NCBI RefSeq assembly: GCF_036322805.1
Contig: NZ_AP027272.1
Coordinates: forward strand, 1,798,001 to 1,862,000
DNA length: 64,000 nt
Source of the DNA: Planctobacterium marinum
Lineage (GTDB): Bacteria; Pseudomonadota; Gammaproteobacteria; Enterobacterales; Alteromonadaceae
Direction: 5' to 3'
Below, piece by piece: positions 38,234 through 46,946 of this stretch (the stretch's first letter is position 1; each line of letters opens with the position of its first letter). Below the pieces are notes generated by a model. The model was not told the origin of the DNA. It made no database searches and saw nothing but the letters and a program-made list of their open reading frames with translations. A program made the position numbers and the translations under genes.

Positions 38234-39775
38234 ATGAATCGAAGAAATCAGCAAGTTGTTGATAGTGAGGTTACATTCTCAGAGCAGGAGGAATTAGTCT
38301 CCACCACCGACGAACGCGGCATAATTACCTACGCAAATGACGTTTTTTGTAGAGTTGCAGGTTATAAACCTTCGGAGTTGGTGGGTAAGAACCACAACAT
38401 TGTGCGTCATCCTGATATGCCTAAAGCTGCATTCGCTGACATGTGGGAGCGGCTCAAGCAAGGCAAAGCGTGGCGCGGTGCGGTAAAAAACCGCTGTAAA
38501 GATGGACGCTACTATTGGGTTGATGCGTTCGTTACACCGATTTATGACAACGGCAAACGCGTGGGCTATCAGTCTGTGCGCAGAAAACTCAAGCCTGAGT
38601 TTCGTCAACGTGCCGAAGGTTTATACCGCAAGGTAAATTCCGGCCAGAGCCTTACATCTCCATTTGCGGTGATCACTCGATATAAATTGCCCTTATTTGT
38701 CTTACTTTCGTTATTAATTTTATGGTTGGGCAGTCAGGCCTATTGGGCCACGTTTTTATTGCCTCTTTTGGCGCTTGGCTTGTTTTATCCTGAAGTTATC
38801 GCACAAGGCAACTTTAACAAAAAATTGCAAAGTGATTACGACAGTGTATCTCGATTAGTCTACACCGATTCAGGCGAAAACAGTTCTGCACTATTTCACA
38901 TTCAAATGTTACAAGCCAAGGTGGCCACTATCCTTGGACGGGTTAGTGACAGCACTCATTCTCTTGATGAGGGAGCAAAAAACCTTAAGTTGACAGCCCA
39001 TTCCGCTAAGGAAGGGGTTGAGAAACAGACTCATGAATTGCACCAGGTGTCCACTGCCATTGAAGAGATGGTGGCTACTATTAATGAAGTTGCGCAAAAC
39101 ACCATTGAAACTCGTTCGCGGGTAGAATCCGCCCATGATTATTGTCAGCAGGCAACCAGTGCTATGAACCACACTATGGATGAGGTTTCTGCCTTGGCGG
39201 ATGAAGTGGCGAAGTCTGCGGGCTCAGCAGGTGAACTGGCAGAAGAGGCAGAGAAAATTGGTGGAGTGATGCAGGAAATTCAGGGCATTGCCGACCAAAC
39301 CAATTTGTTGGCACTGAACGCTGCCATCGAAGCCGCAAGAGCTGGCGAGCATGGCCGAGGTTTCTCTGTGGTAGCGGATGAAGTTCGGGCCTTGTCCAGT
39401 CGGACTCACTCTGCAACTGAGCAAATTCAGGCGTCAATCGGCGAAATTCAAAACACGCTACTCAATTGGGCATCCACCATGGAAACCGGTAAACAAGCTG
39501 CTGATTCCTGCGTGGTTGAAACTAAGCAGACGCAAGATATTGTGTTCAAAGTTTATGATGGTATTACGGCAATTTCCGATCTGGCGATTCAAATATCCAC
39601 TGCAGCAGAACAACAAAGCAGTGTGTCGAAGGAGATCAGTCGCAATATTGTGAATATTAACGAAGCGTCAATGCAAAACCTGGAGCAGGCCGAGCTGGTG
39701 GAAGTCGAGGCCAAAGCCCTTGATGAACGAGCCAAGAAGTTGGCCAGTCTCGGGTTGTCCTTTGGAGATCAGTGA
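38234..39775 (+). CDS. PAS-domain methyl-accepting chemotaxis protein (Aer-like)
   Basis: A 513-aa chemoreceptor. The N-terminal PAS domain ([17 protein letters not shown], then [20 protein letters not shown], residues about 20-125) is of the Aer redox-sensing type. A hydrophobic hairpin (about 150-185) anchors it, and a cytoplasmic signalling domain follows with the hairpin-tip [20 protein letters not shown]. There is no periplasmic ligand domain. It should report redox or energy state, possibly via FAD, to CheA. Its place just after the photolyase genes raises the idea of a light or flavin link, which is speculation. Confidence 0.92.
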   Translation: MNRRNQQVVDSEVTFSEQEELVSTTDERGIITYANDVFCRVAGYKPSELVGKNHNIVRHPDMPKAAFADMWERLKQGKAWRGAVKNRCKDGRYYWVDAFVTPIYDNGKRVGYQSVRRKLKPEFRQRAEGLYRKVNSGQSLTSPFAVITRYKLPLFVLLSLLILWLGSQAYWATFLLPLLALGLFYPEVIAQGNFNKKLQSDYDSVSRLVYTDSGENSSALFHIQMLQAKVATILGRVSDSTHSLDEGAKNLKLTAHSAKEGVEKQTHELHQVSTAIEEMVATINEVAQNTIETRSRVESAHDYCQQATSAMNHTMDEVSALADEVAKSAGSAGELAEEAEKIGGVMQEIQGIADQTNLLALNAAIEAARAGEHGRGFSVVADEVRALSSRTHSATEQIQASIGEIQNTLLNWASTMETGKQAADSCVVETKQTQDIVFKVYDGITAISDLAIQISTAAEQQSSVSKEISRNIVNINEASMQNLEQAELVEVEAKALDERAKKLASLGLSFGDQ

Positions 39776-39915
39776 AGGTTTATCTGCATATTCAGAAGAT
39801 TCTAAATAATTGCTGCGCAGAAAATACCGATATTTAGCGCAGCAAAGTCTAGTACTACTCTCCACAGATAATAGTTTGGTATCACTAAGTTGACAGCATC
39901 AACTACCCAATACCT

Positions 39916-40402
39916 CTAGTAATTGCTGTCAATTACCACGGCATTGTGGGCATGCAGACTTTCCTGGTGCTCGATTTTATACCAGTAACTATCGATGCAT
40001 TCAGACTTTTCAAGCCAGGCCTTTACGCGCCTTGCCGCGTCTTCATAAAACAGGAGGTTGCTGCCATTTAATCTGGCAAACTCTTGTTCATCTTCACGCT
40101 TAACTGCGGTCTGAACTGGGGTGCTAATAGTGCTTTCAACCTGCCATATCAAGTCTTCAATACTCAACCAGCTACCGAGATGCAATTGTGATTTTAAGTA
40201 AGCATTAGAACGTTGATTGTGAGGGGTAGCTAACGCCACTTCTCGAGAATTTAGCCAGTTTTGCACTTGTTCTTTGGATACCATTTCGCTACTGAAGCTT
40301 TCCTCGAAAAGCTCGGCATTTAACTGGTTGGCTAGTGACGACCAACAAGGACAGGTACTTAAATGGGGATTGTTAGTTGCAGTGTGGTGCGGCTAACTCC
40401 AT
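39916..40402 (-). pseudogene. Unknown protein gene with probable N-terminal frameshift
   Basis: The longest ATG frame covers 39916-40284 (122 aa, no known family; WLEKSECIDSYWYKIEHQES near the end). But the same frame stays open back to 40392 and encodes protein-like sequence including NPHLSTCPCWSSLANQLNAE. Just upstream, in another frame, an ATG at 40402 has a good AGGAAG ribosome site and reads only nine residues before a stop at 40373. A single extra base near 40393 would explain this: without it the protein would be about 161 aa with a CPC motif. Either a real frameshift mutation, a sequencing error, or start at 40284 is possible. Confidence 0.45.
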
Positions 40403-40708
40403 TGAGCACTTCCTGAGTAAGAACAACAGGGTAAAGCTGATAACCATAGTTTTCGCTAAGCAAGACTTTTTTATGAAGCGGTAAATTAAAAGAAAGTACA
40501 ATTAAATCTAAAAAACTCTCCTTTTATAGGCGAGACACTGGTTGGGCAGACCAAATTAACTCTGCTTGAAGGCTGAGATGTTTATCAGCAAGAGTAAGTT
40601 TTTTATGGCTTTATGTTGATACTTTTAGCATTTGACGGCAGTAGCAATGATTGGACGGCTGTAACATAATGCATTAAGAGATTTAAAATCAAAATCCGGG
40701 AGCAAAAA
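40403..40708. other. Intergenic region upstream of the PEBP gene
   Basis: About 300 nt of A/T-rich sequence without a convincing gene. A direct-repeat-like pair, TTTGACGGC and TTGGACGGC, lies at about 40631 and 40651. No clear sigma-70 promoter with normal spacing was found. Confidence 0.35.
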
Positions 40709-41263
40709 ATGAATAAAAGCTTGAAACGTTTGATATTATTTTGCGGCACTGCAGCGATGTCTATGTCTGCATTGTCGGCCATGCAGGTGAGCAGTAATGA
40801 CATCAGCCATGGTGATTTTATGGCAAAAGCCCATGAATTTAATGGCTTTGGTTGTACGGGGGAGGATAAATCCCCGCAACTTTCATGGTCTGGGGCGCCA
40901 GAAGGCACAAAAGCATTTGCCATTATGGCTTATGATCCCGATGCTCCCACGGGCAGTGGCTGGTGGCATTGGCAATTGGTTAACATTCCATTGGATGTTA
41001 CCTCACTGCCAACAGATGCGGGTAATCCCAGCGGTAAGAATGCCCCTGAAGGTAGCTTACAAATCGAGAATGACTACGGTGTTGCCGGGTTTGGTGGCGC
41101 ATGCCCACCACAAGGCGATGGTGCGCATCGCTATCAATTTACTGTGCACGCATTATCGAAAAAGCTGGATCTGAATCAGTCAGCTTCCGGTGCACTCGTA
41201 GGCTATATGGTAAACGCCCATACGCTTGATTCTGCCACTATTGAGTCACTGTACAAGCGCTAG
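40709..41263 (+). CDS. YbhB/YbcL-family PEBP-like protein, exported
   Basis: A 184-aa phosphatidylethanolamine-binding-protein fold. A signal peptide (about 1-24, MSALSA) precedes the PEBP core with SPQLSWSGAPEGTKAFAIM, YDPDAPTGSGWWHW and the GGACPPQGDGAHRYQFTVHAL motif, which form the ligand pocket. Bacterial members lack a settled function. The ATG at 40709 has GGGAG upstream, and a strong terminator follows, so it is a single-gene unit. Confidence 0.92.
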   Translation: MNKSLKRLILFCGTAAMSMSALSAMQVSSNDISHGDFMAKAHEFNGFGCTGEDKSPQLSWSGAPEGTKAFAIMAYDPDAPTGSGWWHWQLVNIPLDVTSLPTDAGNPSGKNAPEGSLQIENDYGVAGFGGACPPQGDGAHRYQFTVHALSKKLDLNQSASGALVGYMVNAHTLDSATIESLYKR

Positions 41264-41319
41264 TTTTGACATCGCGGTAAATGAGGTTGTTTAGCTCATT
41301 GTTAAACCAATATTGAAAG

Positions 41320-41349
41320 CCTGCGATACTCAGCATCGCAGGTTTTTTT
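41320..41349 (+). terminator. Intrinsic terminator after the PEBP gene
   Basis: CCTGCGAT / ATCGCAGG forms a perfect 8-bp stem with a 7-nt loop, followed by seven T residues (41343-41349). Confidence 0.9.
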
Positions 41350-41370
41350 CATGTTCTTTATAATACTGAA

Positions 41371-42144
41371 TTAACTGGCTTGGCCTTCAATCTCTTCGTA
41401 AACAGCGACTATCGACTGAGTCAACTTATGCTTAGGGGCGTAATGAATCAGGGGTTTTTGTACCTGATGTGATTCTCGCATTTTTACTGATTGAGCAATG
41501 TACTTTGGAATAACGGGATAATCCTGCTCGATTAAATCATCGATAATCTTTCCGGGAAGCTTGGCATTAGTCATATACTGGTTAGCGATGATGCCTTCAA
41601 TTTTGAGATCTTCGTTGTGGTCCTCAATAATCTCGGCAATCTGATTTTGCACACTCAATAGTCCCTGGATGGCAAAATCATCGCAGTCGATGGGGATCAA
41701 AACTGAATCTGCGCCTATCAATGCGGACAAACTATAAAAGTTCAGCGCTGGCGGTGTATCAATAAAGATCCTGTCGAATTCTTTGCTTAGCTTCTGTAGG
41801 GCTTCTCGCAATTTGTATATCTTATGACGACTATCTAATTCACTTTCGATATCGGCTAGATTGGGTGAGCCGGGAATAATGTACAAATTTTCGTATTGGG
41901 TTTCCTGGCAATATTCAACCGGAGGCTTTTTGCGCAAATGAAAGGTTATGGTTTGATCAAACAATTCAAAGATGCTGTCTTGCTTTTCGGCGTTTTCCTT
42001 TTGCAGATAGCGACTGGCATTGCATTGAGTGTCCAAATCCAGTACCAGGGTTTTTAATCCTTTACTGGCTGAAATTGCCGCTAAGTTGACCGTCAGGCTG
42101 GATTTTCCCACGCCCCCTTTTTTGTTAAACAAGACTCTTATCAT
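41371..42144 (-). CDS. Orphan ParA-family ATPase
   Basis: A 257-aa ParA/MinD-superfamily ATPase with deviant Walker A KKGGVGKSS (8-16, Lys9 and Lys14), Walker A' in LDLDTQCNASRYL and Walker B IFIDTPPAL. No ParB or parS is adjacent, and this is not the soj-spo0J locus. Orphan ParA proteins position chromosomes, chemoreceptor arrays, carboxysomes or other cargo. Here it is divergent from a TetR gene and the wax-ester synthase. The cargo is unknown. No N-terminal DNA-binding domain is present, so it is the small-ParA type. Confidence 0.88.
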   Translation of the reverse strand: MIRVLFNKKGGVGKSSLTVNLAAISASKGLKTLVLDLDTQCNASRYLQKENAEKQDSIFELFDQTITFHLRKKPPVEYCQETQYENLYIIPGSPNLADIESELDSRHKIYKLREALQKLSKEFDRIFIDTPPALNFYSLSALIGADSVLIPIDCDDFAIQGLLSVQNQIAEIIEDHNEDLKIEGIIANQYMTNAKLPGKIIDDLIEQDYPVIPKYIAQSVKMRESHQVQKPLIHYAPKHKLTQSIVAVYEEIEGQAS

Positions 42145-42289
42145 GTTATTTCCCGTTGCTTACTTTCGGTCATTTAATTGCTTGTCTAGAATTGATTGAG
42201 ATAACTCATTGATTCCATTGATACTCGCCATAGCAAACAAAGGGTTGCTGAAGATGAAGCAGGCGAGCTAGTATCAGTAACAAGTCCGA

Positions 42290-42330
42290 CCATTGCGTAA
42301 TTTACGGAACCTGATGCAAAAGCGCAATGG
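42290..42330. repeat. Inverted repeat before the TetR gene
   Basis: CCATTGCG (42290-42297) and CGCAATGG (42323-42330) are perfect inverted 8-mers with a 25-nt spacer, about 34 nt before the TetR start. The spacing is wider than usual for a TetR operator. It might involve two bound dimers. Confidence 0.35.
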
Positions 42331-42363
42331 ATTACTAAAACAAAACACGGCGACAGGTAAAGC

Positions 42364-42993
42364 ATGAAAACAGCAGAGCGAATACTTCTGACGGCATTAG
42401 AACTGTTTAATGACAGCGGTGAGAATAATGTCAGTTGCGTAGATATTGCCCTTGAGTTGGATATCAGCCCGGGTAATCTCTACTATCATTACAAAGGAAA
42501 AGAGGTCATGGTCATTGCGCTGTTCGAGATGTATAAGGAGCGCATGGACAAAATTTTAACTTCGCCAAAAGATGTCGACCTTAAAATTGAAGAGTTCTTT
42601 TATTTTCTGGTTATGGTGTTACAGAGTAGCCACATGTTTCGCTTTTTGTATCACAACCCCGCCGATCTAATGGCCAAATACCCCACTATTGGCAGAGGGT
42701 TCAAGCGTCTCATTCAAAGTCAGGAAAAAAGCTTTAATCTGTTATTGAGCCGCTATGTTGGACAGGGCAGCATGCAACTCAATGCTAGCCAGCAACATCA
42801 CCTTGTGCGTCTTATCTCCATGGTGTTTACACAGGCGACTAATTACTACTTGGTAAAAGGTGAGGATATCGAAAGTGAGCATTATATCTATGAGTGCCTT
42901 GGCGATGTGCTGTTTGCATTAACGCCATACATGAATATTGATGAATCTCAAATTACTTCGCTTTATGTCATGATTGAACGTGAAGAATTTTGA
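42364..42993 (+). CDS. TetR/AcrR-family transcriptional regulator
   Basis: A 209-aa regulator. The N-terminal helix-turn-helix includes VSCVDIALELDISPGNLYYHYKGK (shown in part: DISPGNLYYHYK), as in TetR proteins, and the C-terminal ligand domain is helical. It lies 110 nt before the wax-ester synthase on the same strand and probably controls it, perhaps in response to an acyl compound. Start ATG 42364 with GACAGG-type sequence upstream. Confidence 0.88.
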   Translation: MKTAERILLTALELFNDSGENNVSCVDIALELDISPGNLYYHYKGKEVMVIALFEMYKERMDKILTSPKDVDLKIEEFFYFLVMVLQSSHMFRFLYHNPADLMAKYPTIGRGFKRLIQSQEKSFNLLLSRYVGQGSMQLNASQQHHLVRLISMVFTQATNYYLVKGEDIESEHYIYECLGDVLFALTPYMNIDESQITSLYVMIEREEF

Positions 42994-43103
42994 GTTAAGG
43001 TTACAATGGTTATGAATTAGTTACTCCGCCACAATAAAATCACGACGGCGGAAAAGAACACACGAAAACAAAGCGCTCACAGCTCGTGAGCAGGGACAAT
43101 AAG

Positions 43104-44600
43104 ATGAGCACAAGTATTCCTTTTCTGGATAAGACCTTCTGGATCACAGAATCGGAGGATAACCCCAAACACGTTGCCAGCTTACAACTGTTGGAAATGC
43201 CCGATGATGCTCCAGATGACTACCTGGATAAACTGGTAGAAAAATTGCGTAGTTACAACAAAGCCGTTGCCCCCTTTAACTATCGCGTAAAATCAATTGG
43301 TCCTTACCCTATTAAATTCGCGCCATTAGAAGAGCTTGATATGGAATACCATGTCAAGGTCATCGAAGTGGATGATGTGTCTGATAAACACTTGTTACAT
43401 CAGCTTGTGGCCAGGTTGCACGAGCCTCGACTTGAGCGAGATAAGCCTCTTTGGCAGTACACTGTTATAAAAGGCAAGTCTGGAAAACAGTTTGCAATGT
43501 ACGCCAAGATCCATCACATGTACGGTGATGGCGCGACGATGGTGAAATGGTTTCAGGCGGGCTATTTACCTGATCCACAATTAGGTGAGTTCACACCTGT
43601 ATGGGCAGTTGAGCGCAAACGCAGACCGAGACCGAAAAAAAATCCATTCGTGGCTTTCTTTAAAGGTATTTGGGAGTTTTTAATTGCATTCAAGGATATC
43701 CTGATCATTCTTGTGCGTTTGTTAATGAAGATCCTGCGAGTCAATCCCACCTATATGCCCATTCCTTTCTCAGGCACCAAAACTATGCTTACCGGGCAGG
43801 TGAAACGGGGCCGTACTGTAGCAACAGTTGATATGGACTTCTCGCGTGTACAGGCTGTTGGCAAACGACTCCGAGCCACGGTTAATGAAGTGCTCTTGTG
43901 TTGCTTTGATATTGGTGTTCACCAGTTTTTAACGGATCATGGCCATACCTTTGAAAAGGCACTCTACACCAATATGCCAATTAACTTGCGCAAGCCCGGA
44001 GAGCAGACCGGAGGCAATAAAATAGCCATTGTGCCGGTAAAGTTGGCCCACGGTAAACACGATCCGATCTTGAGGTTACGCCAGATCATTGAGAATCATC
44101 GAGTGGTGAAGCTGGCAGCAAAGCGTGCCCATTCCGGTGCGTTTAGTTACTACACTGTGCTTATCCAGACCTTTGCTTTGTTGTTTGAAGTATTGCGTAT
44201 GTCCTCACTGGTGAAGCCCATTGCCAATATTTTGATTTCCAACGTGCCAGGACCTGCTGAGACGCGCTACTTTGGCGATGCAAAGTTGTTAGCTGTTTAC
44301 CCGATTTCCACCATCGTGCCAGGTGGTGGGGTTAACATTACGCTATTGACCTATAACAACACGGCAAATGTTGGCATTGTCTGTTGTGATACCAATATTA
44401 AAAGCTTAGAAAGCATGGCTCTGTATTTTAATGATGCGTTTGAGTTACTGGAAAAAGCCATCGACGATCCAACGCTCACCATTGATGATATCGGTGAGCG
44501 CATAGTGGATATGCCGGTAACTCTGGTGGATGATGATCCCTATAAACACGATGATCACGACCATCACGCACACCCTGAACATCTCGAAAAATCTGCTTAG
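43104..44600 (+). CDS. Wax-ester synthase / diacylglycerol acyltransferase (WS/DGAT)
   Basis: A 498-aa acyltransferase of the bacterial WS/DGAT family. The catalytic motif HHxxxDG is intact as HHMYGDG (His137, His138, Asp142). PLWQY (115-119) and NVPGPAETRYFGDAKLLAVYP are conserved. It joins acyl-CoA to fatty alcohol or diacylglycerol, making wax esters or triacylglycerol. The ATG at 43104 has CAGGGAC upstream and is preferred to a GTG at 43086. The C-terminus carries a His/Asp-rich tail (HDDHDHHAHPEHLE), unusual for the family and possibly metal-binding. Confidence 0.93.
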   Translation: MSTSIPFLDKTFWITESEDNPKHVASLQLLEMPDDAPDDYLDKLVEKLRSYNKAVAPFNYRVKSIGPYPIKFAPLEELDMEYHVKVIEVDDVSDKHLLHQLVARLHEPRLERDKPLWQYTVIKGKSGKQFAMYAKIHHMYGDGATMVKWFQAGYLPDPQLGEFTPVWAVERKRRPRPKKNPFVAFFKGIWEFLIAFKDILIILVRLLMKILRVNPTYMPIPFSGTKTMLTGQVKRGRTVATVDMDFSRVQAVGKRLRATVNEVLLCCFDIGVHQFLTDHGHTFEKALYTNMPINLRKPGEQTGGNKIAIVPVKLAHGKHDPILRLRQIIENHRVVKLAAKRAHSGAFSYYTVLIQTFALLFEVLRMSSLVKPIANILISNVPGPAETRYFGDAKLLAVYPISTIVPGGGVNITLLTYNNTANVGIVCCDTNIKSLESMALYFNDAFELLEKAIDDPTLTIDDIGERIVDMPVTLVDDDPYKHDDHDHHAHPEHLEKSA

Positions 44601-44631
44601 TCGTTATTACAACAGGCAATATTGAGGAGAT

Positions 44632-44663
44632 AAGGCTGCCCCTTTATAGAGGCAGCCTTTTTT
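44632..44663 (+). terminator. Intrinsic terminator after the WS/DGAT gene
   Basis: AAGGCTGCC / GGCAGCCTT (44632-44640, 44651-44659) forms a perfect 9-bp stem with a 10-nt loop, followed by a T-run to 44663. Confidence 0.9.
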
Positions 44664-44894
44664 GTGCCCAGACAGCAATACTTTTTCTGGCATAGATGAA
44701 ATAACAAATTTTTACGTTCAATTATCCTGTGTTTTAGGCACCTTATCGCTTCATCGCCGAAAAACACGGATTGGTGGTATTTTGCACGATTTTTCCAATC
44801 AATCATTTTATGCTTTACCCATATCGAGAGAGAAGTCGCTTAACAAACAGTTGCTCTCAAATAGATTTTCAATTAATTCAGATGGGATAAAGTT

Positions 44895-45161
44895 ATGAAA
44901 ACATTAGTGCAAAAATCAGGTTCTTTAGTATTGGCAACAGTATTGGCTGTGGCTTCCTTAAACGCTTCGGCTAACGTTACCCTGGACGACGTTACCGATT
45001 ATTATCTCTACGAGACATTAGTACAGAGTGAGTTTGATCTAGACAACAAACTAGTTAATCAGGTTGATGCCTCCTCAGAAGCCAGTTTAACCGAGCAATC
45101 ACTATTGATTGCGCAACAGAGAAATGAGGAAACCATGACCATTCAGCAAGTCGCGGAGTAA
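44895..45161 (+). CDS. Small exported protein of unknown function
   Basis: An 88-aa protein with a clear signal peptide (residues 1-26, cut after NASA), leaving a mature acidic peptide of about 62 residues (NVTLDDVTDYYLYETLVQSE at its start). It has no cysteines and no match I recognise. A GGGATAA ribosome site precedes the ATG. A hairpin terminator follows. The upstream 294-nt gap has only the previous terminator and A/T-rich sequence. Confidence 0.7.
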   Translation: MKTLVQKSGSLVLATVLAVASLNASANVTLDDVTDYYLYETLVQSEFDLDNKLVNQVDASSEASLTEQSLLIAQQRNEETMTIQQVAE

Positions 45162-45176
45162 GCATTGCTAGCTATT

Positions 45177-45216
45177 ACTCGGGTGATGAACCCTGCATCA
45201 CCTGAGTTTACTTTTC
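45177..45216 (+). terminator. Terminator-like hairpin after the small exported protein
   Basis: ACTCGGGTGATG (45177-45188) pairs with CATCACCTGAGT (45196-45207), one mismatch, followed by TTTACTTTT. Confidence 0.7.
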
Positions 45217-45309
45217 ATCCAATTCGCTTCTCCCTCCAACAAGCACAAGTTGAACCTCATTTCCCTACATAGATAGAGTAATGGTAATTTGTCAAAAAGT
45301 AATGCTTGC

Positions 45310-45338
45310 TTGACATATCCAAGTGCGCAGGCTATTGT
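45310..45338 (+). promoter_or_regulatory. Sigma-70 promoter of the membrane-protein/XRE pair
   Basis: A consensus -35 TTGACA (45310-45315) and TATTGT (45333-45338) are separated by exactly 17 bp, placing the transcription start near 45345. Confidence 0.7.
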
Positions 45339-45344
45339 ACTTGT

Positions 45345-45364
45345 AAGTAAAGTTTGTTTTACTT
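45345..45364. promoter_or_regulatory. Dyad operator at the predicted transcription start
   Basis: AAGTAAA (45345-45351) and TTTACTT (45358-45364) form a perfect 7-bp inverted repeat with a 6-nt spacer. It starts at the predicted +1, a good position for repression by the co-encoded XRE protein. Confidence 0.6.
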
Positions 45365-45385
45365 TATGTAATGGGAGTTATACAT

Positions 45386-45808
45386 ATGCATCACACTACC
45401 TCACAGTCAAACCGTCTTGACCATCGTACTCGTGTCAATAACAAACAGCTTTTTATCTGGACGTCCGTGTGGTTATTAACCACTGCATTAATGGCTTTTG
45501 GCCCAAAGTTAATGTGGGATTTTGATAAAACCTTCACTTTAATCGCCGTAGTATTAAATTTATTGGCAGGTGTCAAAATGCTGCTAGTTAATAAAGCGTT
45601 CCTGAATGGACTGGATGAATTGCAGCGCAAGATTCACTTCAATGCCATGGCTGTTTCACTTGGCGTTACAATGATAGCCGGCACGTTATACGGATTGTTG
45701 CAGCCTGCAGGGCTTATCGATTTCTCGCCGAACCCATCTAATCTGTTATTTGTAATGGGAATAAGCTACCTGGTTGCCATCGCAGTGAATAACAAGGTTT
45801 ACTCATGA
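45386..45808 (+). CDS. Small multi-pass membrane protein
   Basis: A 140-aa protein with about four membrane helices (roughly 23-43, 47-68, 88-106, 113-135) and a polar N-terminus. I do not know the family. The ATG at 45386 lies 8 nt from GGGAG (45373-45377), so it is preferred to ATG 45371. Its stop overlaps the XRE start by 4 nt (ATGA), a sign of translational coupling. Membrane protein plus small XRE repressor pairs recur in bacteria, often with unknown role. Confidence 0.75.
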   Translation: MHHTTSQSNRLDHRTRVNNKQLFIWTSVWLLTTALMAFGPKLMWDFDKTFTLIAVVLNLLAGVKMLLVNKAFLNGLDELQRKIHFNAMAVSLGVTMIAGTLYGLLQPAGLIDFSPNPSNLLFVMGISYLVAIAVNNKVYS

Positions 45809-46002
45809 AAAATCGCCTTAAAGTATTGAGGGCGGAAAGAGACTGGACGCAAGCGGATCTGGCAGGGGCGTTAGATGTTTCTCGTCAAACAGTGAATGCC
45901 ATAGAGAAAGGCAAGTTTGATCCTAGTTTACCTTTAGCGTTTAAAGTGGCTCGCTTGTTCGAGTTGCCTATTGAATCTATTTTCTTCGATGAGCAAAGCT
46001 AG
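45805..46002 (+). CDS. Small XRE-family transcriptional regulator
   Basis: A 65-aa single helix-turn-helix domain (WTQADLAGALDVSRQTVNAI, about 14-33) of the YozG-like compact type. It overlaps the membrane-protein gene by 4 nt and probably represses its own promoter at the dyad 45345-45364. Its stop codon shares the palindrome CTAG (45999-46002) with the stop of the convergent gene. Confidence 0.9.
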   Translation: MKNRLKVLRAERDWTQADLAGALDVSRQTVNAIEKGKFDPSLPLAFKVARLFELPIESIFFDEQS

Positions 46003-46907
46003 TTAGTCGTTTTAATTGTGGTGTTGATACCGAAGTCAGCAGGTTGCAGCCATAACTGTGGGTCATCGGTATCAGCATTCGTGGGCAAGAAAGGGTTTTG
46101 AATACCTAATATACGAGTGTCAGAGGATTGTTGCAGCGGAAATACGTCGCGCGTGAGCTCATGCTCTTGCATCAATCTTCTTATGTCCCCTGATTGCGCT
46201 AAGCGTCTCAAACTAGTTTCAAGTAATGAAGCTAGTTGAATATTTTCCTTACTGGTATAAAAATAGACGGCAAAGGGGTAACGCAACAGTACCGATTCGA
46301 AGCTGATTAAGTCAGGATAATGGGCTTTGCGTAGTTGTAACTCTTTGCGGTGATCATGAATGCCTCGAGGAAAGTAATCGCATCTTCCAGCCGCTAACAT
46401 TTTAAATAAATCCTCGTAGAAAACCGAACTGGTTACTCGCAAACCTGCGTGATTCAATATCTTGGTATCTGGCCAATAGCGTCCCTGACAAGCCACGTGC
46501 TTACGTAATTGTTTGATATCTTGCAGTGCAGAAAAGGTATGGGCATCTTTTTTGTGGATGATGAACTTTCTGAAACCAATCAACCCCATGGTGGTGGGCA
46601 CAGGAATGGCAGTTAAGTCATTTTCCAGATCTTTATCTGCCCCCAGCCAATACAAGTCTACGTGATTGCGTTTGACTATTTCTGCTATTACTTGCTGTTC
46701 ACTCACAAAAGGGACTTGCTGTAACCTAAAGCGCTTATCTGCGATTTGTTTAAACGCCATTTTCAATAATGATTGGTGATAGTCGTGTGATATGTCTAAT
46801 TCTGAGCGAGCTTCAGGGACCCGAATTATTACAGATGAAGGTGGCTCAGCGTTTAACTGAGTAATAAAGAAAAGTGACAACAAAAAGCATAAGAAAATAC
46901 TGCGCAT
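45999..46907 (-). CDS. Orphan periplasmic substrate-binding-like protein
   Basis: A 302-aa exported protein. The signal peptide (MRSIFLCFLLSLFFITQLNA) is followed by a bilobal SBP_bac_3-like region (DLYWLGADKDLENDL, FRKFIIHKK, AAGRCDYFPRGIHDH). No permease is near, so it is an orphan receptor-like protein, typical of the Alteromonadales. Start at ATG 46907 is preferred to a TTG at 46925. The gene before it on the same strand ends 40 nt away. Confidence 0.75.
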   Translation of the reverse strand: MRSIFLCFLLSLFFITQLNAEPPSSVIIRVPEARSELDISHDYHQSLLKMAFKQIADKRFRLQQVPFVSEQQVIAEIVKRNHVDLYWLGADKDLENDLTAIPVPTTMGLIGFRKFIIHKKDAHTFSALQDIKQLRKHVACQGRYWPDTKILNHAGLRVTSSVFYEDLFKMLAAGRCDYFPRGIHDHRKELQLRKAHYPDLISFESVLLRYPFAVYFYTSKENIQLASLLETSLRRLAQSGDIRRLMQEHELTRDVFPLQQSSDTRILGIQNPFLPTNADTDDPQLWLQPADFGINTTIKTTN

Positions 46908-46946
46908 GCAGGCAGTATAGCTCAAAGTCAGATAAATAGTGTTCGG

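Noticed and set aside
40603-40923. Minus-strand open frame across the PEBP promoter and gene start
   Set aside because: It is antisense to a clear PEBP gene with a good signal peptide and start site.
41371-42144. Chromosome partition locus (parAB/soj-spo0J)
   Set aside because: No ParB partner or parS-like sequence, and no gid or rsm neighbours, so it is an orphan ParA.
44662-44898. Open frame of 78 codons ending at the small exported protein gene
   Set aside because: It starts at the previous terminator, has no recognisable features and merely overlaps the next start by 4 nt.
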